Assembly: GCA_040512755.1 (NCBI GenBank)
Contig: JBEVEP010000125.1
Location: 1-10,921 of the forward strand
From: JBEVEP01 sp040512755
GTDB taxonomy: Bacteria > Pseudomonadota > Alphaproteobacteria > Rhizobiales > Rhizobiaceae
Length of the DNA: 10,921 bases
Direction of reading: 5' to 3'
How positions within the stretch are numbered: the first letter of the stretch is position 1; every line of letters begins with the position of its first letter. The notes below the pieces were generated by a model, which worked only from the letters and a program-made list of their open reading frames with translations, had not been told where the DNA came from and made no database searches. This document shows positions 1-5,735 of the stretch, one piece after another. The translations under genes were made by a program, and so were the position numbers.

Positions 1-933
1 TTACGACATCTTCGATACTTTGTATCCGTTGCTGAATAGCTTAGTTTTACTGCTGCTGCTGCGCGGCTGAACATTTCCCAGCCGCCCCTCAGCCAGCAAA
101 TAAAAGATCTCGAATTGGAGCTGGGCACGGCCCTGTTCGATCGGACAAGCCGCCGCGTCGGGTTGACCCCGGTTGGTGTCAGCTTTCTGGAGCACGCCCG
201 CGCCATTCTGGTTCAAACGGAAACGGCGGCAAAGGACGCGCGTGCAATCGGGGCCGGGCTCGCCGGTGTGATCACGATCGGTACGACAGGATCAGTGCTG
301 CTCGGGCCGCTGGCGGAACTCATTGCCGCCTTCGGCGAAAGATATCGCGGCATCGGCGTACGTATTCAGGAAATGGCCCCGCATGAACAGCAGGCCGCCC
401 TCTTGGCGCGCCGGATCGATATCGGCTTTCTGCGCCGGCCGCGCCGCGAGCCGGACCTGGTCAGCGAAATCGCCTGGCGTGAAAATGTCGGACTGGCGCT
501 CCCCGAAACGCATAGGCTGGCGGAATGTGAAGAGCTGTCCTTGTCGGCGCTCAAGGACGAGAACCTGGTCTTTCTACGACGCGCCGATTCGCAATTCGCA
601 CAATACCTTCAGAACTGCTGCATCGAGGCGGGCTTCATGCCACGCATTTCTTATGAGGTGGTTGAGTCCTATTCGCTCATCAGCCTGGTTGCTGCTGGCC
701 TTGGCGTTGCCATCGTGCCGGAGTCCCTCCGCAAGTTGTCTCGTCCCGGCGTCGTCTACCGGCGTTTCGCGGCTCCCGCTCCGATTGCGGACGTCGAGAT
801 GACGTATCGGCCCGACAGTACGAAGGTGATCAAACGATTTGTCGGACTGGCCCGCGAAGTCCTGACGCCTTCACGCCGGTCGGCATCCCTTCAGTCCAAT
901 GGCAAACCCTTCAGGGATGCGATCGTTTCGTGA
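1..933 (+). pseudogene. LysR-family transcriptional regulator, 5'-partial, interrupted by an in-frame amber codon
   Basis: Frame 1 is open from the first base except for one TAG at 37-39. The N-terminal part reads LRHLRYFVSVAE, then the stop, then LSFTAAAARLNISQPPLSQQ, which is the winged helix-turn-helix of LysR regulators with correct spacing on both sides of the stop. The start codon should lie a few codons before the window. After the recognition helix come the linker helix (ELGTALFDRTSRRVGLTP) and a periplasmic-binding-like effector domain from about residue 85 to the end, with a GLGVAIVPESL segment typical of the family. The effector domain most resembles the aromatics-responsive BenM/CatM-like group, a weak guess. 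Restart at TTG 115 would lose the DNA-binding helices, so a functional regulator is unlikely unless the stop is a sequencing error or is suppressed. The rest shows no decay, suggesting a recent mutation. The gene converges on nfu with a 30-bp gap. Confidence 0.85.
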
Positions 934-963
934 ACTGCGCAGACAACGGCCTTACTGCGCCGT

Positions 964-1539
964 TCAAGCGACCTGTTCGACCTGCTGGACTTCCGGAACA
1001 AAGTGGCGAAGCAAATTCTGAATCCCATGTTTCAGCGTGGCCGTTGAAGACGGGCAGCCGGCGCAAGCGCCCTTCATGTGCAGGAAGACAACACCGTTCT
1101 CAAAGCCGCGGAACGTGATGTCTCCGCCGTCCTGCGCAACGGCCGGGCGGACGCGGGTGTCGAGAAGCTCCTTGATAGTCAAGACAATCTCCTCATCGGC
1201 CTTGTCGTAGAACTCGGCGGTCTTATCGCCCTTGTCAGCCGCAGCCTGGGCCCCGCTGCCCATGACCGGCGCGCCTGACATGAAATGCTCCATGATGGCG
1301 CCCAGGATGGCTGGCTTCAGGTGCTGCCAATCCGGGCCGTCCTTCGTCACAGTGACGAAGTCATACCCGAAGAACACGCCGGCTACGCCGGGTATGTCAA
1401 ACAGCCGGCCGGCCAACGGCGAAGCCGCACGGGCCGCTTCCGCATCGCGGAAATCCGCCGTTCCGGACATAAGGACTTCCCTGCCGGGCAGGAATTTAAG
1501 GGTCGCCGGATTGGGCGTTGCCTCGGTCTGTATGAACAT
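964..1539 (-). CDS. Nfu/NifU-like Fe-S cluster carrier protein
   Basis: A 191-residue protein with the two-domain layout of alphaproteobacterial and mitochondrial Nfu. The N-terminal Nfu domain (residues 1-88) starts MFIQTEATPNPATLKFLPG, the hallmark of the family. The C-terminal NifU-like domain (about 115-185) contains MKGACAGCPSS with the CxxC pair at C159 and C162; in this family two monomers bridge a [4Fe-4S] cluster through these cysteines and pass it to apo-enzymes in the cytoplasm. Length is normal. The ATG at 1537-1539 is preceded by GGAG with an 8-base gap. It is the last gene of the minus-strand block, separated from uspA by about 120 bp that hold an iron-control box, so it probably has its own iron-responsive promoter. 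It lacks the N-terminal IscU-like domain of nitrogenase NifU, so a general housekeeping or iron-stress role is more likely than nitrogen fixation. Confidence 0.95.
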   Translation of the reverse strand: MFIQTEATPNPATLKFLPGREVLMSGTADFRDAEAARAASPLAGRLFDIPGVAGVFFGYDFVTVTKDGPDWQHLKPAILGAIMEHFMSGAPVMGSGAQAAADKGDKTAEFYDKADEEIVLTIKELLDTRVRPAVAQDGGDITFRGFENGVVFLHMKGACAGCPSSTATLKHGIQNLLRHFVPEVQQVEQVA

Positions 1540-1554
1540 CGACGCTACTCCGTC

Positions 1555-1568
1555 TCCGATCGATCGGA
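1555..1568. repeat. 14-bp perfect palindrome in the nfu leader
   Basis: TCCGATCGATCGGA is identical to its reverse complement and lies 15 bp upstream of the nfu ATG, between the candidate Irr box and the Shine-Dalgarno sequence. It could be a second operator or a small leader hairpin; the sequence cannot separate these, and self-complementary GATCGATC strings arise easily in GC-rich DNA. Confidence 0.45.
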
Positions 1569-1574
1569 TATTTG

Positions 1575-1591
1575 TTTGGAATAATTCTAAA
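1575..1591 (-). promoter_or_regulatory. Candidate Irr box (iron control element, ICE) upstream of nfu
   Basis: On the minus strand the site reads TTTAGAATTATTCCAAA, against the rhizobial Irr/ICE pattern TTTAGAA-N3-TTCTAAA as I remember it: one mismatch in 14 defined positions. It ends 35 bp upstream of the nfu ATG, close enough to overlap the promoter, and contains a -10-like TAGAAT. A weak upstream pair, TTGAAG-N17-TATTTA, is also present on this strand and would place the box over the -10 and start site. Irr in rhizobia represses iron-using functions when iron is scarce, so an Fe-S carrier is a sensible target. The match and position are seen; Irr binding is inferred. Confidence 0.72.
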
Positions 1592-1658
1592 TAGGCTCAA
1601 CTACGGCGTACTTCAAGCAAAAGGCGCGTGTACAACCACGGCCAGCGGGAAACTTTTG

Positions 1659-2150
1659 CTACGCCAGGCTTTCGATGTCCTCGTCGGAAAGGTTCTGCGG
1701 CACGACGGTCACGGGAATAGGAAATGCCGCGCCTTTGCCGGCGATCGAAGTAACCAACGGTCCGGGCCCTTCCTTTCCCGCGCCGGCGGCAAGCACCAGG
1801 ATCGCAATGTCCTGGTCCTCTTCGATCAGGCGGTGAATCTCTTCAGCCGGATTTCCCTCGCGAACGACCAATTCAGGCTCGACACCCAACTGTTCGCGCA
1901 CCTTGACCGCATAGGCATCGAGGGCAAAGTTAGCGTTTGCCGTAGCTTCTTCGCGCATGATCTTTTCCACCCCCAGCCAATGCTGGAAGTCACCGGGTTC
2001 GATCACATAGAGCAGCACGAGAACGCCGTTGGTGCTCTTGGCGCGGCGCGACGCATAAGCGACTGCGCGTTCGCATTCCGGCGTGTCGTCGATGATCGCC
2101 AAAAATTTGCGCCGGTGGCCGACTTCCCGGCTTAGTCGTTTCGAGACCAT
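1659..2150 (-). CDS. Universal stress protein, UspA family
   Basis: A single Usp domain of about 163 residues. From the chosen ATG (2148-2150) it begins MVSKRLSREVGHRRKFLAII, leading into the first beta strand (FLAIIDDTPECERAVAYASRRA). The C-terminal GKEGPGPLVTSIAGK segment matches the nucleotide-loop pattern G-x2-G-x9-G of ATP-binding Usp proteins, although the next residue is K rather than the usual S/T; the last strand is IPVTVVP. The frame stays open upstream to 2228, but that extension would encode a perfect inverted repeat (2197-2221) and low-complexity residues, while the chosen start has AGGGG six bases upstream. The gene follows trpS on the same strand with a 90-bp gap and is probably cotranscribed with it. 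Usp proteins act in the cytoplasm under starvation or oxidative stress; the specific role here is unknown. Confidence 0.9.
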   Translation of the reverse strand: MVSKRLSREVGHRRKFLAIIDDTPECERAVAYASRRAKSTNGVLVLLYVIEPGDFQHWLGVEKIMREEATANANFALDAYAVKVREQLGVEPELVVREGNPAEEIHRLIEEDQDIAILVLAAGAGKEGPGPLVTSIAGKGAAFPIPVTVVPQNLSDEDIESLA

Positions 2151-2196
2151 TCCACGCCCCTGGGGGAAATGAGATTGCGGCAATTTGCCATCGAGG

Positions 2197-2221
2197 CCGA
2201 CGGGGGGCAAGCGCCCGTCGG
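2197..2221. repeat. Hairpin-forming inverted repeat between trpS and uspA
   Basis: Arms CCGACGGG (2197-2204) and CCCGTCGG (2214-2221) are perfectly complementary over 8 bp with a 9-base loop. In the direction of transcription it sits about 20 bases after the trpS stop and about 45 bases before the uspA start. No T-run follows, so it is not a classical intrinsic terminator. It may stabilise or process the mRNA, or partly attenuate readthrough. Its position also argues against the longer uspA reading frame. Confidence 0.5.
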
Positions 2222-2240
2222 ATCGCATAGCGGAGCAGGA

Positions 2241-3308
2241 TCAGCCATTCAGTAGGCCGACAATGTCGCGCACGTCCTTCATGGTTGCCTCCGCCAGCAC
2301 ACCGGCGCGCTCGCCACCGTCTCTGAGAACGCTGTCGACATACGCGGTATCCTGTGAGATGCGGCGCATTTCCCCGGCGATCGGCGCGAGCTTCTCCACC
2401 GCGAGATCCGCCAGCGCCGGCTTGAAGACCGAGAACTGCTGGCCGCCGAAATCGGCAAGCACCTTCTCCTTGCTGGTTTCGGCGAGCGCGGCATAGAGCA
2501 CGACGAGATTCTCGGCCTCCGGCCTGCCCTCCAGTCCCTCGGGTTCCTGTGGAAGAGCGTCAGGGTCCGTCTTGGCCTTTCTGATCTTCTTCGAGATCGT
2601 GTCTGCATCGTCGGTCAGGTTGATTCTCGAGAGGTCGGACGGATCCGATTTCGACATTTTCTTGAGCCCGTCCCGCAACGACATGACCCGGGGCGCAGGC
2701 CCCTCGATCAAAGGCTCGGTCAGCGGGAAGAACCCGTTGACGGTCTCCTCTCCGACCGCCATCTCCACACCCACGCCGAGTTCGGCAATGCGGTGTGAGA
2801 AGTCATTGTTGAACTTCTGGGCGATGTCGCGGGTCAGCTCCAGATGCTGCTTCTGGTCGTCGCCGACCGGCACGTGGGTGGCGCGGTAGACAAGGATGTC
2901 CGCCGCCATCAGCGCCGGATAGGCAAACAGGCCAACCGATGCGTTCTCCCGGTCCTTGCCCGCCTTTTCCTTGAATTGCGTCATGCGCGACAGCCATCCC
3001 ATCCGCGCCACGCAGTTGAAAATCCAGGCAAGTTCGGCGTGCTGCCTTACGCGGCTCTGGTTGAAGACAATATGCTTCTTCGGGTTGATGCCAGCTGCCA
3101 GGAACGCAGCGGTGACTTCGCGCGTTGCCCTGATCAGTTCGGCCGGCTCCTGCCACATGGTGATCGCGTGAAGATCGACGACGCAATAGATGCAGTCGTG
3201 GCTTTCCTGCAACTGCACGAAACGACGTATCGCACCGAGATAGTTGCCGAGATGAAGATTGCCGGTCGGCTGAACGCCGGAAAATACGAGTGGCTTGAAC
3301 GCAGTCAT
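2241..3308 (-). CDS. trpS: Tryptophanyl-tRNA synthetase
   Basis: A 355-residue cytoplasmic class Ic aminoacyl-tRNA synthetase that activates tryptophan with ATP and loads it on tRNA-Trp. The class I HIGH-type signature appears as PTGNLHLGNYLGA (residues 14-26) and the KMSKS loop is intact at 217-221. VPVGDDQKQHLELTRDIA (147-164) is the family's conserved mid-domain motif. Length is normal for bacterial TrpS. The ATG at 3306-3308 has AGGA about eight bases upstream. From memory, trpS follows murJ directly in many rhizobia; here a toxin-antitoxin module on the opposite strand lies between them, so trpS cannot simply continue the murJ transcript as a sense operon without running antisense through higBA. 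Its promoter probably lies in 3309-3450, where the 28-bp palindrome offers a leftward promoter-like arrangement. I saw no Trp-codon leader peptide. Confidence 0.98.
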   Translation of the reverse strand: MTAFKPLVFSGVQPTGNLHLGNYLGAIRRFVQLQESHDCIYCVVDLHAITMWQEPAELIRATREVTAAFLAAGINPKKHIVFNQSRVRQHAELAWIFNCVARMGWLSRMTQFKEKAGKDRENASVGLFAYPALMAADILVYRATHVPVGDDQKQHLELTRDIAQKFNNDFSHRIAELGVGVEMAVGEETVNGFFPLTEPLIEGPAPRVMSLRDGLKKMSKSDPSDLSRINLTDDADTISKKIRKAKTDPDALPQEPEGLEGRPEAENLVVLYAALAETSKEKVLADFGGQQFSVFKPALADLAVEKLAPIAGEMRRISQDTAYVDSVLRDGGERAGVLAEATMKDVRDIVGLLNG

Positions 3309-3421
3309 TTTGTCCTCATGGCTTGTGGAGGGCCGTTTCGCGCGCGGCGAAATTCGACGGGCTTATGGCCGAGCGCACGGCTGCGATCAAGAGGCTGGGC
3401 AGACATTCTCCGATTAGGAAC

Positions 3422-3449
3422 TTGTAACGCATAACGTTATGCGTTACAA
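3422..3449. promoter_or_regulatory. 28-bp perfect palindrome: putative HigA operator with symmetric promoter elements
   Basis: The left arm TTGTAACGCATAAC (3422-3435) is exactly mirrored by 3436-3449, with no spacer. Within it, TAACG/CGTTA occurs four times. It ends 6 bp before the higB ATG, where HigA-type antitoxins usually autorepress. Read rightwards it contains TTGTAA (3422-3427), 17 bp, then TACAAA (3445-3450), a plausible -35/-10 pair for higBA. Because it is symmetric, the same TTGTAA-N17-TACAAG arrangement exists leftwards towards trpS. The palindrome is seen; operator and promoter roles are inferred. Confidence 0.75.
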
Positions 3450-3455
3450 AGATCA

Positions 3456-3734
3456 ATGATCCTGAGTTTTAGGGACCGAGAGACCGAAAGAATCTGGTCG
3501 GGCATTCGAAGCCGCAAATTTCCACCCGATATTCAGGACAAAGCTTTGGTGAAGCTGAGGATGCTCAACCAGGCGCGAAGAATCGAAGATCTTCGTATCC
3601 CGCCGGGGAATCGCCTGGAGGCCTTAAAGGGTGATCGCAAAGGCCAATATTCCATTAGGGTCAACGATCAATGGCGTATCTGCTTCCGCTGGAATGATGG
3701 AGGACCATCCGATGTCGACAGTGACTATCACTGA
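3456..3734 (+). CDS. higB: HigB-family toxin (RelE-like ribosome-dependent mRNA interferase)
   Basis: A 92-residue basic protein with the HigB/plasmid-maintenance killer fold. It has the family core LEALKGDRKGQYSIRVNDQW followed by RICFRW, and ends in DYH. Compared with Proteus vulgaris HigB as I remember it (also 92 residues and ending DYH), the catalytic set K57, R73, D90, Y91, H92 corresponds to K58, R74, D90, Y91, H92, so the active site looks intact. Such toxins cleave mRNA in the ribosomal A site. The ATG at 3456 has no recognisable Shine-Dalgarno sequence and lies just downstream of the operator palindrome, close to the expected transcription start, so translation may be leaderless. 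The gene precedes its antitoxin and overlaps it by 23 bp, the usual reversed higBA order. Confidence 0.92.
   Translation: MILSFRDRETERIWSGIRSRKFPPDIQDKALVKLRMLNQARRIEDLRIPPGNRLEALKGDRKGQYSIRVNDQWRICFRWNDGGPSDVDSDYH
3699..3704 (+). promoter_or_regulatory. Strong Shine-Dalgarno sequence for higA inside higB
   Basis: GGAGGA lies 7 bases before the ATG at 3712, inside the 3' end of higB. It selects this ATG over the in-frame upstream ATGs at 3694 and 3697, which precede or overlap it, and lets the antitoxin be made efficiently from the shared mRNA. Confidence 0.8.
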
Positions 3735-4023
3735 TCACTATTTGCACAATCCACATGCGGGCGAAATTCTGCTCGATGAATTTCTGAAGCCGATGCACCT
3801 CAGTCAGAATGCGCTTGCACGCGCAATAGGAGTGCCTCCCCGACGGATCAACGAAATCGTGCTCGGAAAGCGTGCTGTAACAGCTGACACGGATATTCGT
3901 CTCGCCCGTTACTTTGGTATTTCGGAAGGGTTCTTCCTTGGTCTGCAGGGCGACTTCGAAATTCTCGAACGGAAACGCATCCTCGGGGATGCTTTGCAAT
4001 TGATTGAGCCTCGAGCCGCTTAG
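3712..4023 (+). CDS. higA: HigA-family antitoxin (XRE helix-turn-helix)
   Basis: A 103-residue protein of the HigA/VapI group. The opening HNPHAGEILLDEFLKPM (12-28) is typical of the family. The helix-turn-helix covers about residues 31-52 (SQNALARAIGVPPRRINEIV), followed by DIRLARYFGISEGFFLGLQ, and the C-terminus ends in the common PRAA. HigA neutralises HigB and binds its own promoter; the palindrome at 3422-3449 is the obvious site. The frame is open further upstream, but the family start and the GGAGGA Shine-Dalgarno support ATG 3712. It overlaps higB by 23 bp, implying translational coupling. The stop codon TAG (4021-4023) is the second to fourth base of the outer arm of the following palindromic repeat. 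Confidence 0.93.
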   Translation: MSTVTITDHYLHNPHAGEILLDEFLKPMHLSQNALARAIGVPPRRINEIVLGKRAVTADTDIRLARYFGISEGFFLGLQGDFEILERKRILGDALQLIEPRAA

Positions 4024-4078
4024 AGTAATTCCAGGAAAAGTGGAAACCGGTTTTCCGTCCGGAATTGAACCGCTCTAA
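4020..4078. repeat. RIME-like rhizobial intergenic palindromic element
   Basis: A 59-bp imperfect palindrome with nested arms: TTAGAG (4020-4025) with CTCTAA (4073-4078), AATTCC (4027-4032) with GGAATT (4061-4066), and GGAAAA (4034-4039) with TTTTCC (4051-4056). The inner text strongly resembles a palindromic element I remember as dispersed in many rhizobial intergenic regions, of the class called Rhizobium-specific intergenic mosaic elements. It fills most of the gap between convergent higA and murJ and could act as a two-way terminator or mRNA stabiliser. Copy number in this genome cannot be seen here. Confidence 0.78.
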
Positions 4079-4097
4079 CGCAATCGCAGACGTTTGT

Positions 4098-5690
4098 TCA
4101 GTCCTGATTTTCTGATGGGACCGGCATGGCGCGCCGCCTCAAGCTCCGTCGGATCATCCCGATGTTCACGCCGCCCGACACAAATGCCAGGACAAAGTAG
4201 ATAATCGCCGCTCCGGAAATGAGGACCGCCAGAGCGGTGGCTTGAACGGCAAGGGGCGATACTGACGCCAGATAGGGCGACAGCCAACCTGACGCGAAAT
4301 GAATACAGCCGGCCATGACGGCAGCACACAACACGAGGCGCGGGATTCGGGTCAGGAGCGGCAGGTCGCTCCCCCAATGCCCCCTCCGGACGAGAACGCC
4401 GAGCAGCAGGGCGACGTTGACCCAGCCCGCACTCGCGGAGGCGACGGCAATCCCCACCGCGCCTAGCCTTGGAAAAAGGGTAAGCGCCAATCCGACATTG
4501 ACAGCAACGGAGATCGCCGCGAACCACATTGGGGTGCGCGTATCCTCGCGCGCGAAATATCCCGGTGTAAAAGCCTTGATGAGAACGAACGCAGGCAGTC
4601 CCAGCCCGAAGACAGCCAGGATTGCCGAAACCGTCGGTGTGCTGTTCGTGGCCGCAAAGGCGCCGCGCTCGTAGAGGACACGGACGATGGGCTCGGACAT
4701 GACGAACAGGGCGGCGGCGGCCGGCAATGTAAGGAACAGGGTGAATTCGACCGAACGGTTTTGCAGGTTCGCTGCCTCCTTCAGATTGCCCGCCTTCAGA
4801 GCCCGCGCCAGTTCGGGAAGCAGAACGATCGCGACAGCAATCCCCACCACGCCCAGCGGGAGCTGATAGACCCGGTCCGCATAGGCCAGCGACGAAACCG
4901 CGGCGTCCTGACCGGACGCGATCGCCGTGCCTATCAACTGATTGATCTGGGTGATGCCGCCGGTAATGGCGGCCGGGAAAGCAAGGATGAGCAGGCGCCT
5001 GACGTTGGCCGTGAAGCGGGGCCTGCGAAACCCGATCGACATGCCCGCATAGCGCACGGCGCCCCAGACAATTCCCAGCTGCACGAGGCCGGCCGCCAGC
5101 ACGCCCCACGCCAGCGCATAGCCGACGGTCAGCCCGTCAAGGCCCGCGTACCAGGCGTATCCGAGAACGGCGATCAGAATGACATTCAGGAACACCGGTG
5201 CGATCGCTGCAGCGAAATACCGCCGCAGCGAATTCAGCATCCCGCTCATCATGGCGCCAAGCGACATGCAGACCAGATAAGGAAACATGATCGTCGCGAG
5301 CGAGACCGTGAGATCAAACTTGTCCGGATTATCGTAAAAGCCGGGCGCGACGATCGTCGAGACCAGCAGCGGCATCGACAGTTCCATTAATATGGTGAGG
5401 AACATCAACACGGTAAAAAGGACGCCGAACACTTCTTCCGAAAAGCGCTTGGCGCCATCCAGGCCACCGGCTTCGATCTCCTTTGCAAAAAGGGGGACGA
5501 AGGCGGCGTTGAACGCGCCCTCGGCAAACAGCCGGCGGAACGTGTTGGGGAACTGGAACGCGGCATTGAAGGCATCCGCGACCGGCCCCGTGCCAAGCGC
5601 TGCAGCCATCAGCATTTCGCGTGTGAATCCAAGCACACGGCTCATCAGCGTGCCGGACGCGACAGTGGCGAATTTCTTGACAAGACTCAT
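4098..5690 (-). CDS. murJ: Lipid II flippase MurJ (MviN)
   Basis: A 530-residue polytopic inner-membrane protein of the MOP superfamily, expected to have 14 transmembrane helices, that moves lipid-linked peptidoglycan precursor to the periplasmic face. The start MSLVKKFATVASGTLMSRVL and the LGFTREMLMAAALG region are diagnostic. Residues known to be important in E. coli MurJ are present at the same numbers: R18, R24, D39 and R52. The central-cavity motif reads YADRVYQLPLG (270-280), keeping the arginine (R273); the E. coli glutamate three residues later is Q276, which I believe is common in alphaproteobacteria. The gene starts 45 bp after glnD on the same strand and is probably cotranscribed with it. 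The Shine-Dalgarno sequence at ATG 5688-5690 is weak, but the start agrees with the family. It converges on higA across the RIME-like repeat. Confidence 0.97.
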   Translation of the reverse strand: MSLVKKFATVASGTLMSRVLGFTREMLMAAALGTGPVADAFNAAFQFPNTFRRLFAEGAFNAAFVPLFAKEIEAGGLDGAKRFSEEVFGVLFTVLMFLTILMELSMPLLVSTIVAPGFYDNPDKFDLTVSLATIMFPYLVCMSLGAMMSGMLNSLRRYFAAAIAPVFLNVILIAVLGYAWYAGLDGLTVGYALAWGVLAAGLVQLGIVWGAVRYAGMSIGFRRPRFTANVRRLLILAFPAAITGGITQINQLIGTAIASGQDAAVSSLAYADRVYQLPLGVVGIAVAIVLLPELARALKAGNLKEAANLQNRSVEFTLFLTLPAAAALFVMSEPIVRVLYERGAFAATNSTPTVSAILAVFGLGLPAFVLIKAFTPGYFAREDTRTPMWFAAISVAVNVGLALTLFPRLGAVGIAVASASAGWVNVALLLGVLVRRGHWGSDLPLLTRIPRLVLCAAVMAGCIHFASGWLSPYLASVSPLAVQATALAVLISGAAIIYFVLAFVSGGVNIGMIRRSLRRRAMPVPSENQD

Positions 5691-5735
5691 GGCGCTGAGA
5701 GGCTGCCTTTCTGATGCAGACGATGCAAGGGCGGG

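Noticed and set aside
45..60. Short CTG/GCT trinucleotide run in the LysR helix-turn-helix
   Set aside because: It encodes alanines at the positions where the family has FTxAAxRL and does not alter the length, so it is ordinary coding sequence rather than an expanded repeat.
2151..2228. N-terminal extension of UspA to an ATG at 2228
   Set aside because: The extension would encode the 8-bp inverted repeat and a Gly/Pro/Gln-rich stretch, while the internal ATG at 2150 has a good Shine-Dalgarno sequence and begins at the family's usual place.
3305..3406. A 33-codon minus-strand ORF whose TGA overlaps the trpS ATG (ATGA), resembling a leader peptide
   Set aside because: It has no tryptophan codons for attenuation, its GGAG is only one base from the ATG, and the composition does not suggest selection. 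The ATGA overlap is probably chance.
4860..4874. MurJ cavity motif YADRVYQ with Q276 where E. coli has Glu273
   Set aside because: I believe Gln is usual in alphaproteobacterial MurJ, so this is lineage variation, not a defect.
4075..5109. A 344-codon minus-strand frame overlapping murJ
   Set aside because: It is a shifted-frame shadow; the MurJ frame covers the whole region with correct family residues, and the alternative protein is rich in Arg, Gly and Pro without a recognisable fold.
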